Assembly: GCF_001651035.1 (NCBI RefSeq)
Contig: NZ_LXRG01000109.1
Coordinates: forward strand, 1-64,000
DNA length: 64,000 bases
Reading direction: 5' to 3'
Source of the DNA: Halomonas sp. ALS9
Lineage (GTDB): Bacteria; Pseudomonadota; Gammaproteobacteria; Pseudomonadales; Halomonadaceae
Shown: one piece after another, positions 8,807 to 15,971 of the stretch
Numbering within the stretch: position 1 is the first letter of the stretch
How the letters are laid out: every line of letters starts with the position of its first letter
Program-made: the position numbers and the translations under genes
Notes under the pieces: model-generated
Database searches by the model: none
The model's input: the letters and a program-made list of their open reading frames with translations, nothing else
What the model was told of the DNA's origin: nothing

Positions 8807-8905
8807 CTATGCATCTTAAAATTTATATAAGATATTGAATATAAATAATTTTGTATTATTAATACTTTGGTTTAATTATATAGTGTAACTAAATAAGTCG
8901 CCTTT

Positions 8906-9583
8906 TTATTCAGAATCGGCCAGTAGCTCAGGGTAACGCAGCCCGATCAGCGCATGCTCGCGCATTAGCATTTCTGCCCTAGCCCCCTCTCCCCGCTTAA
9001 GTGACTGAAATATAAGCTCATGATGAAACTGTGCTAACTGCAGCTTTTTAAACTCTCGCTCCAGGTCATCGCTATCAATGATGATCGAGTCGGCCGCAGC
9101 GAAAGGTAAGTGATTATTTCGTGCAATGGCATCTGCCACGACACCGCTACCGATAGAGTGAATGATAATGCCGTGGAAATGAGCATTAAGCTCACTCCAT
9201 TGATTGATATCGGATTCTACAAGGTATCCTTTGGCGATTAGCTTTTTTCCTTTTTGGATCCAAAAACTCAACTCTTTATCGACGTCAGGTGGCAGCCCCT
9301 GCTCAGCCAAATGCCGAGCGGCCAGGCCCTCCAGCACCCCGCGAACTTCAACGGCACAGTGCACATCGGCTTGGGTAAACTCGCGCACCATAAACCCGCG
9401 CTTGCCCGCCTGCTGGAGCAACCCCTCTTGCTCTAATGTGCGAAAAGCCAGACGAACAGGGGTTCTTGAGACCCCAAGCTGCTCCGCTACAGCGACTTCA
9501 CCCAGGCGATCCCCCGGAGAATAGCGCCCCTCACCGATTAGTTTTCGAAGTCGACCGACGACATTTTTATCGTTGTTACTCAT
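8906..9583 (-). CDS. vanR: GntR/FCD regulator of vanillate demethylase (VanR)
   Basis: The 225-aa protein has an N-terminal winged HTH (RLGEVAVAEQLGVSRTPVRLAFRTLEQEGLL, about residues 25-55) and a C-terminal all-helical FCD ligand domain (VRGVLEGLAARHLAEQG through the NAHFHGIIIHSIG and FHHELIFQSLKRG metal-site blocks). It is divergent from vanAB. VanR proteins repress vanAB and are released by vanillate. The shared promoter contains TTGGATCCAA, the core of the operator reported for Caulobacter VanR. A longer palindrome with the same core lies inside this gene at 9251-9266 and may contribute to autoregulation. Confidence 0.9.
   Translation of the reverse strand: MSNNDKNVVGRLRKLIGEGRYSPGDRLGEVAVAEQLGVSRTPVRLAFRTLEQEGLLQQAGKRGFMVREFTQADVHCAVEVRGVLEGLAARHLAEQGLPPDVDKELSFWIQKGKKLIAKGYLVESDINQWSELNAHFHGIIIHSIGSGVVADAIARNNHLPFAAADSIIIDSDDLEREFKKLQLAQFHHELIFQSLKRGEGARAEMLMREHALIGLRYPELLADSE
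9251..9266. promoter_or_regulatory. Intragenic 16-bp palindrome with VanR operator core
   Basis: TTTTTGGATCCAAAAA is a perfect 16-bp palindrome inside the vanR reading frame, at codons for Phe-Trp-Ile-Gln-Lys. Its central 10 bp are identical to the promoter site at 9677-9686. It may act as an auxiliary operator or roadblock, or may be coincidental coding sequence. Confidence 0.45.
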
Positions 9584-9675
9584 TTAATTTTCTCTCATAT
9601 CAACAATAATTTTGCTATTAGCTAGCATGCTCTACAAAAGTATAGGTTGACTGCAAAAACCTTCCCGGCATTTAA

Positions 9676-9687
9676 TTTGGATCCAAT
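9676..9687. promoter_or_regulatory. VanR operator in the vanR-vanAB promoter
   Basis: TTTGGATCCAAT differs by one base from ATTGGATCCAAT, the operator reported for Caulobacter VanR (recalled from the literature). It lies in the divergent promoter, about 46 nt before the vanA start codon, where binding would block transcription. Confidence 0.75.
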
Positions 9688-9732
9688 AAAGCAATACGGC
9701 ACTAAATAAACAATACTAAAAAGGAGCTTCCC

Positions 9733-10800
9733 GTGACGCAACAAACCTCGTTTCCTTTAAATACCTGGTACGTCGCCTGCACCCCAGAAGAGCTTACAGA
9801 GAAACCGCTTGGTCGTACTATTTGCAATAAACAACTAGTTTTCTTCCGCGGTGACGAGAATCGCGTGGCCGCCGTAGAGGACTTTTGCCCCCACCGTGGC
9901 GCGCCGCTCTCCTTGGGCTTCGTGCGTGATGGCAAGCTGGTGTGCGGCTACCACGGCCTTGAAATGAACTGCAGCGGCAAATGCGACAGCATGCCCGGCC
10001 AGCGGGTTCGAGGCTTTCCAAGCAATCGCGCCTACCCCGTTGAAGAGCGCCACGGCTTCATCTGGATTTGGCCGGGGGATCCGGATAAGGCCGACGCCGC
10101 TTTGATCCCCGAGCTGCACTGGGCCAACAACCCCGACTGGGCGTATGGCGGCGGCCTCTACCATATTCAGTGTGAATATCGCCTGATGATCGACAATCTT
10201 ATGGATCTTACCCATGAGACCTATGTGCACGCTTCCAGCATCGGCCAGCCGGAGATAGAGGAAGCCGCCCCAGAAACGACGGTTAACGGCAGCGAAGTGA
10301 TCACCAGCCGCGAGATGAAGAATATCCCCGCGCCGCCTTTCTGGCAGGCCGCTCTGCGTGGCAACGGACTTGCTGATGACGTCCCCGTAGACCGCTGGCA
10401 AATTTGCCGCTTTACGCCTCCCAGCCACGTATTAATCGAAGTCGGCGTGGCCCACGCGGGCAATGGCGGCGCTAAAGCACCGGCAGATGTGAGAGCGTCC
10501 AGTATCGTGGTCGACTTTATCACTCCTGAGAGCGATACCTCTATCTGGTACTTCTGGGGCATGGCCCGCAACTTCAAGCCGGAAGATCAAGAACTCACCG
10601 ACAAGATCCGCGAGGGCCAGGGCAAGATCTTCGAAGAAGATCTTGAGATGCTCGAAGCCCAACAGCGCAACCTGCTGCGCTACCCCGAGCGCCAACTGCT
10701 GAAACTCAATATTGACGGCGGGGGCGTACAGGCGCGCCGCATTATTGATCGAATCTTAAAAGAGGAGCAGGCCGAGCAACCCCAGGAGGCAACGGCATGA
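9733..10800 (+). CDS. vanA: Vanillate O-demethylase, oxygenase subunit
   Basis: Rieske non-haem iron oxygenase that removes the methyl group of vanillate, giving protocatechuate and formaldehyde. The Rieske [2Fe-2S] ligands are Cys52-X-His54 (FCPHRGAPLS) and Cys71-X2-His74 (VCGYHG). The mononuclear iron site is in NLMDLTHETYVH, with His161 and His166. The start is GTG at 9733, chosen for an AAGGAG site at 9721-9726. The length of 355 aa is normal for VanA. The gene overlaps vanB by four bases (ATGA), and the promoter carries the VanR site. Confidence 0.95.
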   Translation: MTQQTSFPLNTWYVACTPEELTEKPLGRTICNKQLVFFRGDENRVAAVEDFCPHRGAPLSLGFVRDGKLVCGYHGLEMNCSGKCDSMPGQRVRGFPSNRAYPVEERHGFIWIWPGDPDKADAALIPELHWANNPDWAYGGGLYHIQCEYRLMIDNLMDLTHETYVHASSIGQPEIEEAAPETTVNGSEVITSREMKNIPAPPFWQAALRGNGLADDVPVDRWQICRFTPPSHVLIEVGVAHAGNGGAKAPADVRASSIVVDFITPESDTSIWYFWGMARNFKPEDQELTDKIREGQGKIFEEDLEMLEAQQRNLLRYPERQLLKLNIDGGGVQARRIIDRILKEEQAEQPQEATA

Positions 10801-11765
10801 GCCACCCCTCTCTATCGCTTATTGTTGAGGTAAAAGCTCGCCATGAGGAGGCGCTAGGCATTGCCACCTTTGAGCTTGCCGACCCGCACGGCCGACCGCT
10901 CCCCCCCTTCAGCGCAGGCGCCCATATTGACGTGCAGGTGAAAGAGGGGGTGATCCGGCAATACTCGCTGTGCAATCACTCTGAGGAGAGGGATCGCTAC
11001 TTGATCGGCGTATTGCGAGATGAAGCCTCCAGAGGAGGCTCCATCGCCATGCACGATGAGATTAAAGTGGGCAGCCTGCTACTCATCAGCGCCCCTAAAA
11101 ATCACTTCCCGCTTAAGCCAGCTAAACGCACTTATCTGCTGGCGGGCGGGATCGGCATCACGCCATTGCTGTGTATGGCAGAGCGTTTAGCGCGCACCGA
11201 TGCAGATTTCGAACTGCACTACTGCGCCCGCTCCGCCGAGCGCATGGCCTTCCGCGAACGAATCAAAACGTCAAGCTTCGCCGATAGAGCATACTTCTAC
11301 CTGGACGATGACACCGCGTCCTCAACCCTAGACCTGGAAAAGCTGCTGAGTGAGCCGGAGGCTGATGCCCAGGTCTACGTCTGCGGCCCTAGCGGATTTA
11401 TTAACGCCGTCCTATCAACAGGTAAACAGTGCGGCTGGCCAGCCGACCAACTGCACACCGAGTACTTTGCCGGTGCTGATACAGTCACCGAAGACGATGG
11501 CAGCTTCGAGGTACGCATCGCCAGCAGCGGCGCGGCCTTTACCGTGCCTGCCGATAAAACCGTCTACCAAGTGCTGGCTGAAAATGGCATCGACATCATG
11601 GTCTCCTGCGAGCAGGGAGTATGCGGCACCTGCCTCACCCGGGTGCTCGAAGGCGAACCCGACCACCGGGATTTATACCTGGATGACGATGAGCACGCGG
11701 CCAACGATCAATTCACGCCCTGCTGCTCCAGAGCCAAGAGCAAAACCCTTGTATTGGATCTTTAA
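10797..11765 (+). CDS. vanB: Vanillate O-demethylase, reductase subunit
   Basis: Class IA-type oxygenase reductase that passes electrons from NADH to VanA. Domains in order: an FMN-binding barrel (RQYSLC at 54-59), an NAD-binding domain (GGIGITPL at 117-124 and VCGPSGF near 195) and a C-terminal plant-type [2Fe-2S] ferredoxin with Cys271, Cys276, Cys279 and Cys309. Translationally coupled to vanA (ATGA overlap). Length 322 aa is typical. Confidence 0.95.
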   Translation: MSHPSLSLIVEVKARHEEALGIATFELADPHGRPLPPFSAGAHIDVQVKEGVIRQYSLCNHSEERDRYLIGVLRDEASRGGSIAMHDEIKVGSLLLISAPKNHFPLKPAKRTYLLAGGIGITPLLCMAERLARTDADFELHYCARSAERMAFRERIKTSSFADRAYFYLDDDTASSTLDLEKLLSEPEADAQVYVCGPSGFINAVLSTGKQCGWPADQLHTEYFAGADTVTEDDGSFEVRIASSGAAFTVPADKTVYQVLAENGIDIMVSCEQGVCGTCLTRVLEGEPDHRDLYLDDDEHAANDQFTPCCSRAKSKTLVLDL

Positions 11766-11781
11766 ACCGTCTCAAACAAAG

Positions 11782-11817
11782 TTTCAAAAACAGCTTCAAA
11801 AACAGTTTCAAAAACAA
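11782..11817. repeat. Three tandem 12-bp repeats after vanB
   Basis: Three back-to-back 12-mers, TTTCAAAAACAG, CTTCAAAAACAG and TTTCAAAAACAA, lie between vanB and the TRAP binding-protein gene. They differ only at the first and last bases. They are not inside a credible gene. They could tune spacing or RNA structure between the two genes or be slippage products. Confidence 0.75.
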
Positions 11818-11860
11818 TCATAAAAACGTGCCCCATCGACTAGCAATCAGGATAACGACA

Positions 11861-12883
11861 ATGAAAAAACTACCCACCCACCTAGCCAAGGCAACCCTGT
11901 TTGGCGTGTTCGCCGTTTCATTCGTGGCCCCCGCCGTGGAAGCCAGTACCACACTTCGCGTGGCGCACGTCTGGCCGGGCGGCTCCATGATAGACCGTGA
12001 GTTGTTTCAGGCCTGGGCTGAAAGCGTCGAAGAGGCGTCGAATGGGGAGCTGAAAGTAGAAGTATTCCCCAGCCAAACGCTGGCGAAATCGGCTCAAACC
12101 TACGAAAGCGCAGTGATGGGCATCGCCGACATAGGCGCTTCTGCCCAGGGCTATACCGCCGGCCGCTTTCCGCTCACACAAGTCGTCGAACTGCCGGGCG
12201 TGTCATCAAGCGCCCGTCAAGGGGCCTGCATTCTCCAGTCGCTTTACGATCAGGGGCATTTTGAACAGGAGTACGCCGACACACGCCCGCTGTTCTTGTT
12301 TACCACCGGCCCAGGTTACCTCCACACCAAAGATCAGCTTATTGAAACACCCGCTGATCTCGAGGGGCTTCGCCTGCGCCGCCCTACGCCAGTGGTGGGT
12401 GATATGTTCGAGCGACTCGGTGCCCAGGCGGTGGGCATGCCAGCACCGGATGTGTTTACCTCCATGCAGCGCGGCGTCGTCGACGGCCTAAGTTTTAACT
12501 GGGAAGGCATGAAGACTTTCCGGCTGAACGAACTGGCGCAGTACCACACCGAAGTGCCCCTGTATGACCTTTCCCTGTTCGCCACCATGAGTCAGCGCAG
12601 TTACGACAGCCTGCCAGCTGATTTGCAGCAAGTAATTGATGACCATAGCGGCTTAGAGTGGTCGCTTCGTGCGGCGGAGGTTTACGACGAGATGATACGC
12701 CAAGGCCGTGAAGAGGCCGTTGAAGCGGGGCATGAGTTTGTCGTCATCGAAGACGCCCTCGAAGATCCTGAATGGGGCCCAGTGTTACAGCAGACCATTG
12801 ATGATTACTTGAAGGAAATTGGCGGCGCTGCCAATGAAATCTACGAAGCCGCGATGGATTTACAGCAAAGCTGCCCGGCCTAG
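11861..12883 (+). CDS. dctP: Orphan TRAP solute-binding protein (DctP), vanillate cluster
   Basis: Exported binding protein of the DctP family. ATG 11861 (MKKLPTHLAKATLF) has an AGGA site and gives a signal peptide ending VEA. The substrate-contact segment reads LEGLRLRRPTPVVGD, and the C-terminal half has PADLQQVIDDHSGLEWS. It is visibly related to the ferulate-cluster DctP (shared SNGxLxVExxPS, AGRFP, LHTK and DGxxxxxE segments). No dctQ or dctM gene lies beside it, so it probably docks onto a permease encoded elsewhere, perhaps the pair at 2782-4712. It follows vanB on the same strand and ends at a terminator, suggesting vanillate-linked expression. Confidence 0.85.
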   Translation: MKKLPTHLAKATLFGVFAVSFVAPAVEASTTLRVAHVWPGGSMIDRELFQAWAESVEEASNGELKVEVFPSQTLAKSAQTYESAVMGIADIGASAQGYTAGRFPLTQVVELPGVSSSARQGACILQSLYDQGHFEQEYADTRPLFLFTTGPGYLHTKDQLIETPADLEGLRLRRPTPVVGDMFERLGAQAVGMPAPDVFTSMQRGVVDGLSFNWEGMKTFRLNELAQYHTEVPLYDLSLFATMSQRSYDSLPADLQQVIDDHSGLEWSLRAAEVYDEMIRQGREEAVEAGHEFVVIEDALEDPEWGPVLQQTIDDYLKEIGGAANEIYEAAMDLQQSCPA

Positions 12884-12902
12884 GTTTGAAGCTATAATAA
12901 AA

Positions 12903-12932
12903 GGGCAGCCAGCGCAGGCTGCCCATTGTTCT
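12903..12932 (+). terminator. Terminator after the vanillate cluster
   Basis: GGGCAGCC-AGCGCA-GGCTGCCC is a perfect 8-bp GC-rich stem with a 6-nt loop, followed by ATTGTTCTT. On the minus strand it is followed by TTTTATTA, so it may also end transcripts of the T6SS island arriving from the other side. Confidence 0.75.
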
Positions 12933-12946
12933 TACACCCAGAATTT

Positions 12947-13021
12947 TTACCTACTCAATTGATAAGCACCACATTCCCCAAATGATGCGCCTATTACTAA
13001 CTGCCCAACGGCCCCTTTCAA
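12947..13021 (-). pseudogene. Degenerate copy of the small ORF found downstream of PAAR
   Basis: A TTG-started frame (13021) with a GGAGAG site encodes MKGAVGQLVIGASFG and stops after 24 codons. It resembles the intact 36-aa ORF at 14658-14768 (MKGVIGRLVAGTLFG) in sequence, start codon, ribosome-binding site and position after a PAAR tail. It looks like the truncated end of a duplicated unit. Confidence 0.6.
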
Positions 13022-13059
13022 GACATCTCTCCTGGTATATCCATCGTTTCGAATAAGCG

Positions 13060-13119
13060 CTACGGCTGCACCTTGGTTCTACTCGAGGCGCTAAGAATCA
13101 CGCTGCTGTGATCCGTTTT
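13060..13119 (-). pseudogene. Remnant of a PAAR gene (last 19 codons)
   Basis: The reverse strand reads KTDHSSVILSASSRTKVQP and then a stop. The intact PAAR protein at 14797-15060 ends KTDHGGEIITASSSAKVQS: 11 of 19 residues match. The similarity breaks off upstream of the KTDH block, so this is the 3' stump of a second PAAR gene. It marks a duplication or cassette-exchange event at the edge of the T6SS island. Confidence 0.7.
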
Positions 13120-13153
13120 CTCAAACAAAATCACGGTCTTTACTTGATGATAA

Positions 13154-13969
13154 TCACTCACTCAATAACTGATTAACTTCCTGAACTTTACTTTCAAGAT
13201 CTTCTTTCTGAGCATCCAGGTACTCTGCGTCAGCCATACCAAAATATGGAATTGATGGCCCAAACATCCCGCTACCAGGCTCTAAAGTTGCAAGACGCTC
13301 GCTCACATTTTCAATCTGCGAACTTACTCGTTGTGTAAAGTTATTCTTACAAACACTGGGAGTAGTCCACCTCAAATGGCTAGGCACCGTAATATCCTGG
13401 TCGAATGCCGACTGACGCGATTCCATAAACTCAGCGCATAATTGTGCAAACTCCTCCAGGCGATCATCCAGCGAGGATTGAAGAGTCGCTATTTTCTCTT
13501 GTGCCTCATCAATTTTAGCCTGTTGCTCTGCTTCTCTCACTTCGGCATCAGCTTTCTGCTTAGCTTCTCTTGCCTCATTTCTAGCCTGCTGAGCTGCATC
13601 GCGGGATGGTTGTGCAAGTTCGCTGACTCTCTCTCCCAGTTCCCTGTTTTCAAAGTGTGAAAGCTCTATGCCCATTGGGTTTAGCTCGCTGTCTTGAAGC
13701 CTGTCACGTAGATCCGTGCGACAGTCAGCTTTGATCCTTCCAAGATACTCATCCGGGATATCTTGGACGATTTCATCTTCCAGCCCTGCAAGCAGGCGCA
13801 CGCAATCTTCTGTATTGCTCAAAATGCGGGGAGGCAACGGCTGCCCATAGGCCTCGTCATGCTCGCCCAGCAATGAAACCAGCTGTTCATCAGTTGCTTC
13901 AGGAACACTATCACCACATGCAGCAAGTAACAGGACAGACGAGAAAGCAAGACAGCGTGATATATTCAA
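13154..13969 (-). CDS. Putative lipoprotein with coiled coil, T6SS island
   Basis: The 271-aa protein has a lipoprotein signal ending in the lipobox LAAC-G and is therefore probably membrane-anchored in the periplasm. Residues about 120-190 form a charged coiled coil rich in Ala, Glu, Lys and Gln (QARNEAREAKQKADAEVREA). The start is TTG at 13969, chosen because AAGGAG lies 9 nt upstream and it gives the signal peptide directly. No family is recognised. It sits between the DUF3592 gene and a PAAR stump. Exported lipoproteins in this position are often immunity proteins, but that is only a suggestion. Base composition is visibly lower in G+C than the neighbouring catabolic genes. Confidence 0.75.
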   Translation of the reverse strand: MNISRCLAFSSVLLLAACGDSVPEATDEQLVSLLGEHDEAYGQPLPPRILSNTEDCVRLLAGLEDEIVQDIPDEYLGRIKADCRTDLRDRLQDSELNPMGIELSHFENRELGERVSELAQPSRDAAQQARNEAREAKQKADAEVREAEQQAKIDEAQEKIATLQSSLDDRLEEFAQLCAEFMESRQSAFDQDITVPSHLRWTTPSVCKNNFTQRVSSQIENVSERLATLEPGSGMFGPSIPYFGMADAEYLDAQKEDLESKVQEVNQLLSE

Positions 13970-14155
13970 AATTCACTCCTTCGAATCAAGTAAAAGAAAA
14001 GCAGCAGTAACGCGACTTTTCCTGCAACAACAATTCTCACGATACTAACCGACAAAAGCTAATTATACCTTTTAAAAATCGCCATGACCATATTAATTAG
14101 GCATTTATTGACAACCGCTCCACTGGCAATATTATTAACAAACAAAAAGCTATAT

Positions 14156-14665
14156 TTAATTAGCCTTCAATAAAGACATGCGCACTAACACTAGACCCAC
14201 AAAAGCGAACACTACGCCCATCAATGTGCCTAAAAACGTAGTGCCCTTCCAAATACTCCTCACAAGATAGGACTCGCTTGGGTTTGAAGGATTAACCCAA
14301 GCAACGAATGTATTCACACCTTGCCTAGAATGCTCAAGTTCGCGATCAAGCCAGTTGGGATCTTTAGCTAAAACATTGTCATAGTTACTGACATTATTAC
14401 TAACATACCGACTTCCTTCATATGTATACGTATAGCTGACTTCAGGCATATAACTCGGAGATGAATACCGTCTTCCCCCTGACACTTTCACCATATCCTT
14501 TTCTAAAATAACAGTGGGCACTTTATCCCAGAACATACTGCGCCCGTAATCATAAAAAGGAATCATCACCAAACCAAAAAATAAGAATAGACCGATGAAA
14601 AAACCACAGGTACCAAATATAAAGAAAAGGCCGTATCCTTTCTTAACATTTAAAAGGCTAACCAT
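14156..14665 (-). CDS. DUF3592 membrane protein
   Basis: The 169-aa protein has one N-terminal hydrophobic helix (LFFIFGTCGFFIGLFLFFGL) and one C-terminal helix (TTFLGTLMGVVFAFVGLVLV). Between them lies a beta-rich loop containing YMPEVSYTYTYEGSRY and FVAWVNPSNPSESYL, the usual DUF3592 blocks. The family has no defined function; some members sit beside secreted toxins. ATG 14665 overlaps the end of the 36-aa ORF by 8 nt. The region is A+T-rich compared with its surroundings, which suggests acquisition. It could be an inner-membrane immunity protein, without proof. Confidence 0.75.
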   Translation of the reverse strand: MVSLLNVKKGYGLFFIFGTCGFFIGLFLFFGLVMIPFYDYGRSMFWDKVPTVILEKDMVKVSGGRRYSSPSYMPEVSYTYTYEGSRYVSNNVSNYDNVLAKDPNWLDRELEHSRQGVNTFVAWVNPSNPSESYLVRSIWKGTTFLGTLMGVVFAFVGLVLVRMSLLKAN

Positions 14666-14768
14666 TAACTGCCCCTGCTTTGAATATTGATATTAAAATG
14701 GCAAGACGAACAGCGCCCTGTTTTCCAAATAAAGTGCCTGCCACTAATCGGCCAATGACTCCTTTCAA
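14658..14768 (-). CDS. 36-aa hydrophobic ORF between PAAR and DUF3592
   Basis: A TTG start at 14768 is preceded by GAGGAG seven nt upstream and opens MKGVIGRLVAGTLFG, followed by a hydrophobic stretch (AVRLAILISIFKAGAV). It begins 28 nt after the PAAR stop and overlaps the DUF3592 start by 8 nt, so it fits an operon reading. A degenerate copy at 12947-13021 keeps the same start, ribosome-binding site and N-terminal residues. That shared pattern is the main support for it being real. No function can be assigned. Confidence 0.5.
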   Translation of the reverse strand: MKGVIGRLVAGTLFGKQGAVRLAILISIFKAGAVNG

Positions 14769-14796
14769 AACTTCTCTCCTCGTATTCCCAATAAAA

Positions 14797-15060
14797 CTAG
14801 GACTGCACCTTGGCACTGCTCGACGCAGTAATAATCTCGCCACCATGATCGGTTTTGCAGCCCAAATAGGCGGTGGGCTTACCATCGTGGTTGGAGTGGC
14901 TGGAACCTTCAATAATAGTAGCGCCGCAGCCGGTTTTATCACCCACCCGCGCCACGGGCTGACCCTCTACCTGAGAGGGCGAACCGGAGACTATTTCCGT
15001 TGTGCCGTGGCCGGGAATCGGGCAGCGGTGTAGGTCGCCTTTGCGGGCAACGGGTTTCAT
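14797..15060 (-). CDS. PAAR-domain spike tip protein
   Basis: A single-domain PAAR protein of 87 aa that caps the VgrG spike of a T6SS. It shows MKPVARKGDLHRCPIPGHG, VEGQPVARVGDKTGCG, NHDGKPTAYLGCKTDHGG: the repeated beta hairpins and the Cys/His residues that bind zinc at the tip. The ATG at 15060 is preferred because it overlaps the previous stop as ATGA; an in-frame ATG five codons earlier would overlap more. There is no C-terminal toxin extension, so cargo must be a separate protein. Confidence 0.92.
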   Translation of the reverse strand: MKPVARKGDLHRCPIPGHGTTEIVSGSPSQVEGQPVARVGDKTGCGATIIEGSSHSNHDGKPTAYLGCKTDHGGEIITASSSAKVQS

Positions 15061-15962
15061 CGGCAGATTTCCCACTGGCCATCACGGCGGATGAAGTAGA
15101 GGCTGACATAACTTAAACGCCCCTCTTGTAAAACATTATTAAAACGGATGGGCTCACTTACTCCTTTTGTGGTCAGCCATGCCACGCGATTATCTGCACC
15201 CAAGTTTAACGTCATGGGCTCTTCTGGGAAGTCGTCTAACTGGTAGAGATCCGGGTTATCGAAGTACAGATTGTAGCTAAACCTATCCCGCACGTAGTCT
15301 TCTGGGGTGCTTGAGGCCAGAGCAAGCTCTTGTGTCCTTGTCGATGCGGCCGCTAACAGGGCATCGTTATCGCCTGCGGCAAACAACGCATGCAGTCGGC
15401 GGTATTCACGAGTCAGGCTATCCCGGGTGGCATCATTGTCGTTTAGTACATCGCCTTCTTCCCAGCACCAAGTAGGCATCGGTTGGCGGTTGTTGAAGTT
15501 AACTTCTAGCGTATCGTTGTCTTCATCACGACTAAAGCGAATGTCATTTTGTAGTGGCTGCAAAGGAGCATCAGAGTCTGTTGACACTATCTCGGGCTTG
15601 GCGTCTTCCACGCCAGGCATCATAACGACTTCAAAGGCGGTGCTGGCTTCAGTGTTAGGATTTTGACCGGGCTCCCAATACAGCAGTGATACGCGCAGCT
15701 CATGATCAGCCTCATACTCAAGCGGCCATGTATATAACTTGACGGTATTCTTGCCATTCTTTATGTATTGGGAGATAGGCAACCGTGTATCGAGATTGCT
15801 CGGTGTACCAGAAAAATTAAGCATGATGTCTTGTACGTCAATCGAAGATGCTAACCCATTAACGCTCCAGCGAACGCCAAACTGATACTCGGTTTCCTGT
15901 GCCATTGCCTGAGTCTCCATACTGAGTAATGCCGATAGAATAAGTGCGATAAGTGGTTTCAT
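15057..15962 (-). CDS. Exported protein of unknown function, T6SS island
   Basis: The 301-aa protein has a signal peptide (MKPLIALILSALLSMETQAMAQ) and so is periplasmic. The mature N-terminal half is beta-rich (YQFGVRWSVNGLASSIDVQD, then ISQYIKNGKNTVKLYTWPLEY); the C-terminal half ends with SLYFIRRDGQWEICR, which looks like a compact domain. No named family is recognised. It follows the large putative effector gene by 9 nt and overlaps PAAR by 4 nt. An exported product directly after an unknown cargo gene is the usual arrangement for an immunity protein, so this is the best immunity candidate of the island. Confidence 0.75.
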   Translation of the reverse strand: MKPLIALILSALLSMETQAMAQETEYQFGVRWSVNGLASSIDVQDIMLNFSGTPSNLDTRLPISQYIKNGKNTVKLYTWPLEYEADHELRVSLLYWEPGQNPNTEASTAFEVVMMPGVEDAKPEIVSTDSDAPLQPLQNDIRFSRDEDNDTLEVNFNNRQPMPTWCWEEGDVLNDNDATRDSLTREYRRLHALFAAGDNDALLAAASTRTQELALASSTPEDYVRDRFSYNLYFDNPDLYQLDDFPEEPMTLNLGADNRVAWLTTKGVSEPIRFNNVLQEGRLSYVSLYFIRRDGQWEICR

Positions 15963-15971
15963 TTGACGATG

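Noticed and set aside
9835..10428. Minus-strand open frame opposite vanA
   Set aside because: vanA on the other strand has all Rieske and iron ligands; the antisense frame is a by-product of codon bias.
11782..11817. Tandem 12-bp repeats as a CRISPR array
   Set aside because: Units are adjacent without spacers, far too short, and no cas genes are present.
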